From Alisma plantago-aquatica (Eukaryota; Streptophyta; Magnoliopsida; Alismatales; Alismataceae): a stretch of 64,000 nucleotides of DNA. Under the pieces are notes generated by a model, which worked only from the letters and a program-made list of their open reading frames with translations, did no database searches and was not told the origin of the DNA. Position 1 is the stretch's first letter; each line of letters begins with the position of its first letter. The DNA lies in contig OY856411.1 in the NCBI GenBank assembly GCA_963693085.1, forward strand, positions 1,347,277,550-1,347,341,549, written 5' to 3'. Position numbers and translations under genes: made by a program. Of the stretch, positions 36,554-47,289 are shown piece by piece.

Positions 36554-39500
36554 TTAGGAAGCACAAATATCAAAGAAAACATCTTCCAAAGGAGTGATAA
36601 GGAATTGCTTCCTTATTTTGTTGAATTGGTCTAGTGGAAGTGGTTTTGTAAAAATATCAGCCAATTGATCTTCCGTATCAACATGATGAAGGGAAATATG
36701 ATTTTTAGAAATATGATCCCTTAAAAAGTGATGACGGATTTCAATATGTTTAGCTCTGATGTGTAAAATATGATTGTGTGCTAAGTTTATAGCGCTTGTG
36801 TTGTCACAAAAGATAGGTGTAGATGAAAGAGTAAAACCATAATCATTTAACACTTGTTGCATATAAAGCACTTGAGCACAACAAGATCCGTCTGCCATAT
36901 ATTCAGCTTCAGTTGTAGAAAGGGCAACCGTGTTTTGTTTCTTGCTAAACCGAGATACTAAAGCTCTCCCTCACAAGAAATAGCCACCGCTAGTACTCTT
37001 GCGATCAAGTCGACAACCAGCATAATTAGCATCAGTATAAGCTTTAAAATCCAAGGATTGTCCTTTTGGATACCATAAGCCAAAACATGTAGTGCCGGCT
37101 AAGTATCGAAGAATTCATTTAACTGCTTGAAAATGAGAGTGCATAGGTTGTGATTGAAATCGAGCACAAAGACCAACGGAAAACATAATGTCCGGTCTAG
37201 AAGCAGTTAAGTAAAGCAAACTACCAATCATGGCTCTATATAAGGAATCATCAATAGGTTCCCCATCTTCATCCTTGTCAATTTTAGTGGAAGTGGCCAT
37301 AGGAGTAGTAGCATGTTTGCACTGATCCATCCCAAAACGTTTTAAGAGTTCTTTAGTATACTTTTCTTGGCTTATAAAAATCCCGGCATGCGTTTGTTTA
37401 ATTTGGAAACCAAGAAAGAAAGTTAGTTCACCCATGAGGCTCATTTCAAATTCTTTTTGCATAATGTCACTAAATTGTGTGCACAATGATTCATTTGAAG
37501 CTCCAAAAATAATGTCATCAACATATATTTGAACAACAAGAAAATCAGATGTATATGTTTTGAAAAATAAAGTAGAATCTGAATTTCCAATAGAAAAACC
37601 ATTATCAAAAAGATATGTCTTGAGCCTTTCATACCAGTTCCTAGGTTCTTGTTTTAATCCATAAAGTGCTTTCTTAAGTTTATAAACATAGTCACCTTTT
37701 TCCGGTATTTTAAAACCGGGTGGTTGGGCAACATATACTTCTTCTTGAATGATTCCATTTAGAAATGCACTTTTTACATCCATTTGGTAGAGTTTGATGT
37801 TTTTATATGCAGCAATAGCTAGTAACATTCTAATCGCTTCAAGTCTAGCTACTGGTGCATACGTTTCATCAAAGTCTATTCCTTATTGTTGATTATATCC
37901 TTGTGCTACTAACCGAGCTTTATTCCTTATTACTTCTCCTGCTTCATTGAGCTTGTTTCTAAAAACCCATTTAGTTCCAATGATGGTTTTATCTTGTGGT
38001 TTAGGAACTAAATCCCATACATCATTTTTTGTGAATTGGTTTGATTCTTCTTGCATTGCTATTATCCAATAATCATCTTTAAGAGCTTCAGATATCTTCT
38101 TAGGTTCAATGATAGAAACAAAAGCCATGTTTGCGACATCCTTAAAGGAAGACCGAGTTTTTACTTTATCATTTGGATTTCCAATAATTAATTCTTGAGG
38201 ATGATCCTTAATAAGTCTAGGTATAGGTTGTGTTTCACCTTGGTTATTGTTTGTAGTATCTTTCTCACTATCATTTGGTATGTTTAAGTTTTCGAATTGA
38301 TTAGTAAGATCAATTATTTCTAGATTTTCTGATTTGGACTCTTCATGAAAAGAGACATGAATAGATTCCTCAACTTTTCTAGAGATAGTGTTGTAGACTC
38401 TAAATGCTTTGCTACAGGTAGAATATCCCAAAAAGAATGCTTTGTGTGATTTAGAATCAAACTTATCTCTATCATCTTTGGTATTTAAGATATAACATGT
38501 AGATCCAAAGGTATGAAAATAGTCAACTCTAGGTTTCTTAGAATGTATTATTTCATATGGAGTTTTCTTCAAATGACAGTGAACAGTTACTCTATTTAAC
38601 ACATAGCATGCGGTGTTTACAGCTTTAGCCCAAAAGGTTTTGGGTGTGTTGTGTTCGATCATCATAGTTCTAGCCATTTCTTGTAGTGATCGATTTTTCC
38701 TTTCAACTATACCATTTTGTTGTGGAGTGCGTGGAGCAGAAAAATTGTGAGTGTACCCTTGAGATGTGCAAAATTCTTCAAATACATGATTTTCAAATTC
38801 TCCACCATGATCACTTCTAATGATACATATTTTGCTTTGTAATAGATTTTCAATCATAGAGCAAAACTTTATAAAAACATGAATAGTATCATCTTTGGTT
38901 GCAATAAAATGTACCCATGTATATCTACTATAATCATCAACAATAACAAAACAATATCTTTTGCCACCGATAGATTGTGTCCTCATAGGTCCAAATAAAT
39001 CCATGTGATTTAATTCTAAAGATCTACTGGTGCTAAGTACATGTTTAGGTTTAAAAGAGGTTTTTGTTTGCTTTCCCAATGTACATGGTTCACAATTTTC
39101 AACTTGATCAAAGGATAAAGTAGGCAAACCACGAACAAGATCATATTTCACTAACTTTTTGATAACATGTGAACTAGCATGTCCTAGCTTTTTATGCCAT
39201 AATTGTAAAGTATTTTCATTTGCAAGCAAGAATTTTCCTACTACAGATTTCATCGAGTTAGGTCTAAGAATATAAAGATTTCCAACTCTTTTTCCTTCAT
39301 AGACAACATTTGTAGTGTTTTCTATTAATAATTTGCAGCAGGTTTTGTTGAATAAAACATCATAGCCACTATCACATAATTGACTCACACTTATTAAGTT
39401 ATGATGCAAACCATCAACAAGTAGAACATTCTTTATTTCGAGGTTTGTACCAATGTTACCTATTCCAACAATTTTACCTTTACCGTTATCTCCAAAAGTG

Positions 39501-39646
39501 ATTGTTCCACTCTTTTTTTCTTCAAAAGTTTGAAATGCATCCTTGTTTCCGGTCATGTGTTTGGAACATCCACTGTCAACCACCCAATCCTGCATTAGAA
39601 TGTAGGTTTTGGTACCCATGTGATGGTCCGATATGGTTAGAAGCAT
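36554..39646 (-). pseudogene. Copia pol: protease, integrase, RT, RNase H
   Basis: One frame of about 1030 codons with three internal stops and no frameshift. Protease D-S-G-C-S-K-H-M-T-G starts near residue 24. The integrase zinc region is L-W-H-K-K-L-G-H-A...C-E-P-C. The integrase core has the three acids in H-M-D-L-F-G-P, R-S-D-H-G-G-E-F and V-E-R-K-N-R. The RT begins around the stop at 37883 (G-Y-N-Q-Q, stop, G-I-D-F-D-E-T) and has [11 protein letters not shown] and the intact active site Y-V-D-D-I-I-F. The second stop (37115) follows F-Q-A-V-K and fits a CGA-to-TGA change. The third lies near 36970. RNase H follows, ending F-T-K-P-L-P-L-D. Domain order PR-IN-RT-RH defines copia. All catalytic residues I checked are kept, so inactivation is by nonsense only. 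Confidence 0.93.
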
Positions 39647-40038
39647 TTAAGTACAGACTGTATAAAAATTCTGATTCAGAACTTCAGTCGGTCGACAATT
39701 GTTCGACCGACATTTTTCCCGGTCGACTAATCATCGATCGAGAGGGTTGCTGTATTGCAAATTAAGAATAAAGAAAAACAGAAGTTCTGCTCGGTTGACC
39801 AATTTTCGACCGAAATACTTGTTGTTGATTTGGATTCGTTACAGGCATTAGGTCAGTCGACAAAAGTTCGACCGATTATATTTTCGGTCGACAATACTTC
39901 GACTGACTAAGTTTCTGTTTCAGTACAACAGTTCAGAAAATTACCATAATGCATGAAACCTATTAAGTTGAGATAAGACAATATTAATTGCAAAATTGAG
40001 CGTTTGATCATATCTCAACTGAATTGCATTCGACTCTA
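39647..40038 (-). other. Copia gag-pol spacer with palindromic array
   Basis: Non-coding spacer between the end of gag (...V-W-V-P-K-P-Q-T) and pol. Just before the protease a second W-V-P-K-like stretch appears in another frame. Related elements usually have continuous coding here; this one has about 390 bases holding the array below. Confidence 0.75.
39688..39906. repeat. Array of five TCGGTCGAC/TTCGACCGA units in the gag-pol spacer
   Basis: Units at about 39688-39710, 39719-39741, 39791-39813, 39853-39875 and 39884-39906. Form: TCGGTCGAC, 3-6 bases, TTCGACCGA, with substitutions. This is the U3 unit of the same element's LTRs in the opposite orientation. Confidence 0.88.
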
Positions 40039-40533
40039 CTAAGTTTGGGGTTTTGGGACCCAAACTAAGTAGGAATCCTTGGTCTTATACGGGCATGAAA
40101 ATGAATAATGTCCAAGACGTAGACAAAAATGACAAGTAATAGAGTCAACTTCATTTCTCTTTCTTGGAATTGTGTTCTTAGGTACAAACATAGTCCGATT
40201 TCTTTTGGGTTGATTTTTCTTTCGATCATATCCCAAACCTTTTCTTCCATTGAAACTAGAAGAGGCTTTTAGAATGTTGTCAAGGATATCTTTTCTTCTT
40301 AATTCGTGTAGGTTTCTTTGTAGCTTAGCAATGTCATCCATCTTCTTGTGTAAATCTTTTCTAGCTTGATCTAAATCAGATAATAGGGAATCTCTTTCTT
40401 TTACAACATTGTCATAGTCTAGATGGTTACACAAAATTGGTTGAGTCTGAAAGTCTTTTAGTTTAACTAACAATTCAGTCTTTTCTTGAGAGAGAAGATC
40501 AACGTTTGTTTCTAGAGTGAGTAGCTTTTTAGT
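40039..40533 (-). pseudogene. Copia gag, C-terminal part with second zinc knuckle
   Basis: Continues in the same frame as the 405-codon gag after the TGA at 40534-40536, and ends at 40039. It contains a long charged coiled-coil-like stretch (K-E-R-D-S-L-L-S-D-L-D-Q-A) and then the knuckle C-H-F-C-L-R-L-G-H-Y-S-F-S-C-P (C-x2-C-x4-H-x4-C). It closes with V-W-V-P-K-P-Q-T. The first Met at 40473 is internal; the real product would start at 41751. Second knuckles of this kind occur in some long copia Gags and bind RNA. Whether the TGA is decay or a read-through site cannot be told from one copy; decay is simpler. Confidence 0.8.
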
Positions 40534-41751
40534 TCAATCATTTAAAGATGTTTTTAAAGACAAATTCTCAAGATCAATGTTGTTCTTTTCAGAAGAGAGA
40601 TCATTTAATTTAGTATATAGCTCATCATTTGTTTTGATAACCTTGTTTAGTTTCTTCTTGACATCAACATACTTATCATGAGTTTCTTGTAAACTAGTAA
40701 TTAACTCTTCTTTAGGAAGATCAAGTAGGCTTACCTCTTGAGAGTCTTCATCATCTTCTCTTGCCATTAGACATTCCACCTTTTCTTCTCCGCTTTCACT
40801 TTCACTTGACTCGTCCCATGCAGCTTTATAGGCTTTTTCTCCCCTCTTCTTGTGTGAGCTTTTCTTTCCTTTCTTTGCTTTAGGACATTCATTTTTGAAA
40901 TGTCCTTTCTTTCCACACTCAAAGCACCTAGGAGGAGAAGAAGAAGAACTAGAAATTTTGTTAGATTTAAATCTTCTATATTTCTTACCATTGACAATCA
41001 ATGCTTCTTCTCCTTCATCTTCACTTGAATCCTCACTTTCTGGTGTGATTATCTTTGAAGCTTTTAGAGCCACATCCTTCTTCTTTCCTTGCTGAAGTTC
41101 ACATTCTCTTCTTTCTTCCTCTTCTAGAGTTGCTTCATGAGCTTCTAGATTGCCAATGAGTTGCTCCATTTTCAGTCGAGTGAGGTCATTAGCTTCTTCA
41201 ATGGATGCCACCTTTGGCTTGTATTTAGGAGGAAGTGATCGAAGGATTTTTGATACCTGATCTTCTTCAAGAATAGTTTTTCCTAGGGCATTTAAACCAT
41301 TAACAATAGAAGATAATTTTGCAAACATTTCACTAATAGATTCATTTGGATCCATACGGAAGTGTTCAAACTTTTGTTTAAGCATGCTAATCTTAGAATT
41401 CTTGACTTGAACTGTACCTTCATAAGTTATGGACAATCTATGCCAAATGTCATAGGCTGTGTCATAGTTTGATATCCTATTAAATTCTCCTACTGAAATT
41501 GAACAATATAAAATGCTTACAGCTTTGGCATTCATTTGAGCCAACTTTACCGTATTTGCATCCCACTCTGCATATTGTGTTTGAGGAAGCTCGTATGGGG
41601 TTGACACCATCCGCCATAAGTCCCAATTGATGCCTTGGAAGTAGAACTGCATCCTTCTCTTCCAATATGTGTAGTTTGTTCCATCAAACGCTGGAGGTCT
41701 AGCAACAAGTGTCCCTTCAAGGTTATGGTTGTTAAGCACCCCGTCACCCAT
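40534..41751 (-). CDS. gag: Copia gag (UBN2 type), main part
   Basis: 405 codons. The start Met at 41751 is 34 bases inside the PBS, and the first residues M-G-D-G-V-L-N-N-H are followed by A-R-P-P-A-F-D-G-T-N-Y-T-Y-W-K-R-R-M, the typical copia gag N-terminus (DUF4219 followed by the UBN2 fold). Residues about 90-230 hold the UBN2 helices (T-Y-E-G-T, I-L-R-S-L-P-P-K-Y). The knuckle C-F-E-C-G-K-K-G-H-F-K-N-E-C-P lies near residue 277, after a Ser run. An acidic Ser-rich stretch and a coiled coil follow. Role: particle assembly and packaging of the RNA in the cytoplasm. A TGA ends the frame and the second part continues in frame. This is the longest uninterrupted gag in the window. Confidence 0.92.
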   Translation of the reverse strand: MGDGVLNNHNLEGTLVARPPAFDGTNYTYWKRRMQFYFQGINWDLWRMVSTPYELPQTQYAEWDANTVKLAQMNAKAVSILYCSISVGEFNRISNYDTAYDIWHRLSITYEGTVQVKNSKISMLKQKFEHFRMDPNESISEMFAKLSSIVNGLNALGKTILEEDQVSKILRSLPPKYKPKVASIEEANDLTRLKMEQLIGNLEAHEATLEEEERRECELQQGKKKDVALKASKIITPESEDSSEDEGEEALIVNGKKYRRFKSNKISSSSSSPPRCFECGKKGHFKNECPKAKKGKKSSHKKRGEKAYKAAWDESSESESGEEKVECLMAREDDEDSQEVSLLDLPKEELITSLQETHDKYVDVKKKLNKVIKTNDELYTKLNDLSSEKNNIDLENLSLKTSLND

Positions 41752-41784
41752 TCTTCAAGACCTTGTTTGGGTTCCTTGAAGCCT

Positions 41785-41796
41785 GCTCTGATACCA
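41785..41796 (-). promoter_or_regulatory. Primer binding site, tRNA-iMet type
   Basis: The minus strand reads TGGTATCAGAGC, complementary to the 3' end of initiator Met tRNA. It is two bases from the 5' LTR end. Confidence 0.95.
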
Positions 41797-42533
41797 ATTG
41801 AAAAACACTAGAGGGGGGTGAATAGAGTTTTTAAATATTTTAACAATTATTTAACTCAAACAACCACAATTGAAAATGGAAGAAGGAGACAAGTGTTTAG
41901 AGTGGTTCCAACCTTAGCAAATACTAAGGTTGTCAGTCCACTACCCGGTTGCTTACCCAACCGGGATTTTGAAAGTATTAATTTTATTACCTTCACAAGG
42001 ATTTACACAAAATACAATACTTTCTTACACCCCTTGAACAACCTTCACTTGAAGTAGATGCACCAACCCGAGGTAGCCTTCTTGAAGTAACTCCAAGCTC
42101 CCCCTTGAAGTAGCCTTCCTCTTTAGAAGTAACCTCCCGTTGCACCAGCCTTCTTGAAGTAGTTCAAGGTCCCCTTCTTCACCAAGAAGATCTTTCAACC
42201 TCTCCAATCCGCAGCCTCCAACCTAGGAGTAGCAAGGAGAGTACAAACAATAATAGTGAACAAGAAGGAAAATGGAAATTACAACTTATCCTTTGAAGCA
42301 CAAGGCTTGATTTGCCTAGATCAAGCGTGTAGATCTCCTAACCAATGTGTATGGAATGTGATTTTTGTGGATTAGGAGATGATAGCCTATAGGACACGAA
42401 TTTTTAGCTAGGAGAGGAAGTAGCCAATTGCCAATATGCTTAATTTCTCACAAACAGATTGCTCAAAGTAAATGTATGCTCAAAGATTGCTCAAGTGTGT
42501 AATCAAGTGAGTTTAGGTGTCCTAAGGCATGTC

Positions 42534-42544
42534 CTATTTATAGG
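42534..42544 (-). promoter_or_regulatory. TATA box, 5' LTR (drives the copia transcript)
   Basis: The minus strand reads CCTATAAATAG. The palindromic array begins 135 bases upstream in element orientation. Confidence 0.72.
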
Positions 42545-42678
42545 AATGTCCTACAAGTGGTTAAGGACGTTCTAGACACTTTCTAGGGGTTTCTAAGTAC
42601 TTAACTAGCCGTTAGATATAAGTTAGTTGCTTTAACAACGGCTAATTAATTAATTCTGCAGTTGCTGTCAGAGACCAT

Positions 42679-42877
42679 CTCGGTCGAGAAATTGTCGACC
42701 GAGACACCTACTCGGTCGAGAGATTGTCGACCGATAGGCTCTCTGGATCAAGTGTATGCAACGTTTATCTCCAACTACCAACTACCTTGTCAGCTGTGTC
42801 TAACGGCTACTTAGGTCTTTCTCGGTCGAGAAGATTGTCGACCGAGAGTGTCTCGGTCGAGGATTTTGTCGACCGAG
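42679..42877. repeat. U3 array of four inverted-repeat units, 5' LTR
   Basis: Units at 42679-42703, 42711-42734, 42821-42846 and 42852-42877. They are closer to the consensus than in the 3' LTR: CTCGGTCGA arms are intact on the left side of all four. Confidence 0.93.
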
Positions 42878-43218
42878 ATGGACCATGTTTCAATGTTTCA
42901 AATGAAGACATTAAGTGTGTGTATGAGTGTGCATATGTGACACTATTGAAGGAGATGACCTATCTAAATGTGGTGTTTAGCTAGGTAAGATCTAACGCTT
43001 GATTTACATGAAGTCTAAGTACTTGTACATTATATATTTGTACAAGTTTACAATTGATTACATTTCATGACATTTAAAATCATTCAAGCATATAGATTCC
43101 CTAGTGCTTTGTCATCCACCTTTTTCCTGCAACACTCAAGTAGCACGTTAGATTAACCAGAATGAAATGTTTGTCATTATCAAAACAAAGGGATTTACAG
43201 ATGTCCATTTAGCCAACA

Positions 43219-43223
43219 TTCTC
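43219..43223. repeat. Target-site duplication, right
   Basis: TTCTC, matching 34709-34713. Confidence 0.93.
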
Positions 43224-43873
43224 TCCCCAATATAAAGTATTTGTAGGTGATTTGAATGTTTTACTCTCTCTCACCTATTGGTTGAGGTTAGGTAGGTGCC
43301 TCAACCCTACATAGTTTAGGTAGTCAATATTAATCATGCATGCAAACTTTTACCATTTTTGCTATGGTAAGAATCTATTTATTTATGCCTCATACTTTTG
43401 ACCATATTAATCTTATGATGAAATCTTAGCCTTTATTCCCATGTTGTTTCTTATATTTTGTCCTTGTTCATTATCTCTGTCACATACCTTGCTTTCCTTC
43501 CCTTTCATTGGGTGCCTTCCCAACCACCCAGGGTTAGATCAAGTTTTGAACAAGGCCAAGGTGACCAAGTTCAGGAGTAGTAGATTCATGTTTTGCATTC
43601 AAGGATGACAAGGTTGCTTATTGCTAGATCCTATAGTTTCTTTTCAGTTTTTCCTTTTCAAAGAAACTCATGTATTGAATTGAGTTCAAAAAGCAATGTA
43701 ATAACTTATTTTCTTTCCACTTCTATTGACATTTTACATGTATCTAAAACATGCTTATTTACTTGGATTATTATACATGCATTCTACAATGTCTTTTTTT
43801 TTTTTTGGAAAAAGTGGATGTTTTGTATTTCCTTTAAATTTTAGTAAGGAGGTGATCTCGCCTATTTACAACA

Positions 43874-43886
43874 TGGTATCAGAGCC
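43874..43886 (+). promoter_or_regulatory. Primer binding site of the gypsy element, tRNA-iMet type
   Basis: TGGTATCAGAGCC directly after the LTR end ...TTTACAACA. Undecayed. Confidence 0.92.
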
Positions 43887-44141
43887 TAAATGGAAACTAC
43901 TAGGGCATAAGTTGAATGCAAGGGTGTCTAGAAAGGATTAGGGTCTGGGGGGCTAGCAATATTTTCCTCTATGCCACTAGTTAAGTTTATGAGGACTCAT
44001 AGATCCATATGATTCCTTCCTGGCCTGCACTGATACTAACTTCTTGAAATAGTATGCCTAGAGGAAATAGTAGCCTTAGATATCCTTGTTGTCTACTTAT
44101 GATTATCTTATGATTATCCCTTATCTTTCAAGAAGGGAGGT

Positions 44142-45100
44142 TTGTTTGGAAAAATGAACAACTCCTCTTCAGGAGCCACCTTCGACAACACTAACAACTG
44201 GGATACTCTGATGACTTCCTCTAACACAGGGACAGTTCCTACTGCCCCTGTTGGTACACCTCTTCTAACCCTTGAGCAAGAGTTGACCATGTTGTGCCAG
44301 CTGCTCTTGACTACCTGGGTGGGATAGCTTTCCAATGTTGTAACTGTTGTAGCTAAGCCGAAGGAGTTCACCCTTACAGACTTCATCAAGATGCAACCAC
44401 CATACTTCAAGGGAGAAAGTGAGCCAAACATGGTGGATAAAGATGGTGACTGGGTTTTGGATCTGGAGCGTACCTTCGACGGAATGGCATGTCCTCCTCA
44501 CCAGAAGGTTTGCTTTGCAACGTATGTGCTGGATGGGCCAATACAGGTCTAGTGGATGGTATGTCTCATACCTGTGATACTTCAAGCATGACCTGTGAGG
44601 AGTTACTCAAAATTTTCTATGAGAAGTATATCTACCCCGCCTATCTGAAGAGGAAGGAAGAAGCATTCTACAGTCTGCAACAAGGAAGAATGAGCATCTC
44701 CGAGTATGTGTAACATTTTCTTCTCCTAGAGTGCTATGATGTGGACCTCAGAGCTGAAAGAAGATCAACACTATTCCTCGAGGGTTTAAGCTACAGTGCA
44801 GGATGCAACTTTGTTCCCCAACTCTCATTGATTTTTCAAAAAATGGTGGATAAGGCTTTGGTGACTGATTCTTACCCTAGGTTCCAGTCTTCCAGGCACA
44901 ACAACAACAATAACAAAAAGAAGAATGCTGGTGGAAACTAAGGGTGTGACAAGTGTAGCCATTGCTCATGTTCTCACCTGCCAAGAAGATGACTTGTTGG
45001 CAATGGTCAACCTTGTATAGATGATATACATGCACCCATCTGCCACAAGTGCGGTCAAGTTGGACACATCTGACCTAACTATCCCAAGCTTGAGTGAGGA
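44142..45100 (+). pseudogene. Gypsy gag, broken
   Basis: Starts near 44154 (M-N-N-S-S-S-G), with a Pro/Thr-rich N-terminus. From 44367 F-T-L-T-D-F-I-K-M-Q-P-P-Y-F-K-G opens the Retrotrans_gag fold. 44588-44800 holds C-E-E-L-L-K-I-F-Y-E-K-Y, F-Y-S-L-Q-Q-G-R-M-S-I-S-E-Y and F-L-E-G-L, the core of that family, in a frame that has a stop after E-Y-V. An Asn/Lys-rich linker follows (44902-44940). Near 45037 I-C-H-K-C-G-Q-V-G-H is the nucleocapsid knuckle with the last Cys lost. Several frameshifts and stops separate these blocks. Role in the family: virus-like particle shell and RNA binding. Confidence 0.75.
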
Positions 45101-45239
45101 CCAGCTCCAGCTCAGCAGCCTACTTAGTACCGCAATAGTGATAGAATTTGCCTCTAAGAAACAACAACAATTAGAACCAGCAAGGCCGACAACCACCTGT
45201 GGAGAGGCGGAATCATAGAGTATTTTCCCTTAATGCTGA

Positions 45240-47110
45240 GGAAGCTGGAGAAGATAATGAAGTCATTAAAGGTACTTTACATCTTAATATGCGTACAGTT
45301 AAAGCACTCTTTGATTCTAGTTCATCGAATAAATTAATATCAACTGAGTTTTTTTTTCCATGTTAGAGATAGAATCAGAATATATGGATCATGTATTAGA
45401 TGTTAAAACCCTAAGAGGAAGGATCTGTTGTTCTTATCTAAAACTCCCAACCTTGGACCTCTGTATCTCTAGAAGGATGTTTCCCTCAGACTTCATCCTA
45501 CTTGACATGACTGCCTTTTATGTCATCTTAGGGATCGATTGATTGAAGAAGTATAAGGCTATTTGGTTTTTTGAAGTATCGAAGGTTAGTTTATTACATC
45601 CTGTTGAGGGAAGGATGTGTGTCAAGGGTAGGAAGCTAGAGGATCAACAGTTTATCATCTCCGCCATCAAATCAAAAAAGCTTGTATCGTAAGGGTGTAG
45701 AGCATTTTTTGCCTCTATCATCCATGAAGAACACCTCCTGCTCTCGATCACATAGAAGTTGTAAAGGACTTCCCTGGTGTATTTCATGAGGAGTTTCTTG
45801 ATTTGCCCCCAACTCACGAGTTAAAGTTTTCCATCAAGCTCACACTAGGAACTTCTCCTATCTCAAAACCACCTTATTTCTTGGCCTCTTCAGAACTCGT
45901 CGAGCATAAGAAGCAGCTTCAGGAGTTTCTCCACATGGGATTTGTGCACCCTAGTGTTTCACCATGGGGAGACCCTATCTTGTTCATGAAGAAGAAGGAT
46001 GGTTCATTGCGTATGTGCATGGATTATCATATGCTTAATCAAGTGACAATAAAGAATCATTAGAATATGCCTCAAATCAATTACCTATTTGACCAGCTGA
46101 AGTCAGCCACTGTATTCTTGAAGATGGACCTATGAAGTGGCTACTACCAAATGCGAGTGAAAGATGAAGATGTCTCGAAAACAACTTTCTATACACATTA
46201 TGGGCATTACGAGTTTCTAGTCATGCCTTTTGGCTTGACCAATGCCCCTATTGCTTTCATGGACTTAATGAATCGGGTGTTTCGTCCTTACCTCGATCAG
46301 TTTTTGGTGGTGTTCATTGATGGTATGTTGGTCTACTCTAAGTCTAAAGAACAACATCGTGAACATCTACAAACTGTGTTGAACACATTGAGAGAAAATC
46401 AACTATATGCCAAATTCTCAAAGTGTGAGTTCTGGATCAAGGAAGTGATGTTTTTGGATCATGTGATTTCTGCCATACATATTGATGTTGATCCTACAAA
46501 GGTAGAATTTGTCACCAAGTGGAAATCTCCAAAGACTCTATCTAAGATTTGTAGTTTCCTTAGTTTAGCAGGTTACTATCAGAGATTTATCAAGAATTTT
46601 TTCGAGTTATCTCTTCCTCTAACAAAGTTGATAAGAAAAGAAGTCAAGTTTGTGTGGACACTAGAGTGTGAAGACAATTTTCAGAAGATGAAGAGATGTG
46701 TGACATTTTCTCATTTTCTTGCTTTACCTATTGAAGGCAAACTATACATCATCTTCACATATGCTTCTAAGAGAGGATTAGGGTGTGTCTTGATGCAAGA
46801 AGATCTAGTGATCGCCTATGCTTTGCGCCAGTTGAAACCTAATGAAGAGAACTGGCCTACGCATGATATAGAGCTAGCAGATATCGTGCATGCTTTAAAA
46901 ATATAGCAAAACTATCTATATGGAGTGAAGTTTGAAGTTTTCTCTGATTACAAAACCTTGAGATATCTATTGACGTAGAAGGATATGAACCTGAGGCAAA
47001 AAAGATGGATGGAGTATCTCAAAGACAATGACTTTACCATCACCTATCATCCCAGTAAAGTGAACATAGTTGTTGATGCTTTGAGTTAGAAGAAGGATGG
47101 AATCTGTGCT
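45240..47110 (+). pseudogene. Gypsy protease, reverse transcriptase and RNase H, broken
   Basis: 45290-45345 reads V-K-A-L-F-D-S-S-S-S-N-K-L-I-S, the protease active site with the usual D-S/T-G changed to D-S-S. RT starts near 45803 (H-E-L-K-F-S-I-K-L), with [21 protein letters not shown]. After two stops, 46151-46906 is open for 251 codons: [17 protein letters not shown], then the active site [10 protein letters not shown], where the second catalytic Asp is Gly, and [10 protein letters not shown]. RNase H follows ([31 protein letters not shown]) up to about 47100. RT would be inactive even without the stops. Confidence 0.85.
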
Positions 47111-47289
47111 GCTATGAACCTGGAGTACATTTCCTATTGGAAATTGTAGCCTTAGGATAAATATGATGCTGAGAAGTTGTGTCTTCACATGGCTAGTTTT
47201 TCCATTACACCTCACTTCGATCTCGGAAGTTGTTGCTGCACAACTTGAAGAGATGAAGGCCTTAGCTAATAAGCCACAATCTGGCTTTC

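Larger units (their letters stand above)
34714..43218 (-). mobile_element. Nearly complete Ty1/copia element
   Basis: 8.5 kb, minus strand, with both LTRs, PBS, PPT and 5-bp target duplications. Gag and pol frames are disrupted only by in-frame stops (one seen in gag, three in pol). The LTRs differ by about thirty substitutions by eye plus one 31-bp tandem duplication, so this is the youngest element in the window. Two zinc knuckles in gag, V-W-V-P-K motifs before the protease and 1.4-kb LTRs recall the SIRE/Maximus or Tork side of copia. No env-like frame lies between pol and the PPT. Lineage is inferred. Confidence 0.93.
41799..43218 (-). repeat. 5' LTR of the copia element (1420 bp)
   Basis: Same ends as the 3' LTR. 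The four-unit U3 array is at 42679-42877 and the TATA box at 42534-42544. By eye about 2% of positions differ from 34714-36164. Confidence 0.95.
30648..43873 (+). repeat. 5' LTR of the gypsy element, interrupted twice
   Basis: Segments 30648-31860, 33480-34713 and 43219-43873 together match the minus-strand copy at 27164-30654 in inverted order. Joining across the copia insertion restores the reading GGAATGTATTCTC / TCCCCAATATAAAG, which parallels the uninterrupted copy. The right end ...TTTACAACA is followed directly by the PBS. A T-rich run lies at 43790-43806. Confidence 0.75.

Noticed and set aside
41785..41796. tRNA-like TGGTATCAGAGC (also 43874, 50104)
   Set aside because: These are primer binding sites next to LTR ends. 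No cloverleaf surrounds them, so they are not tRNA genes.
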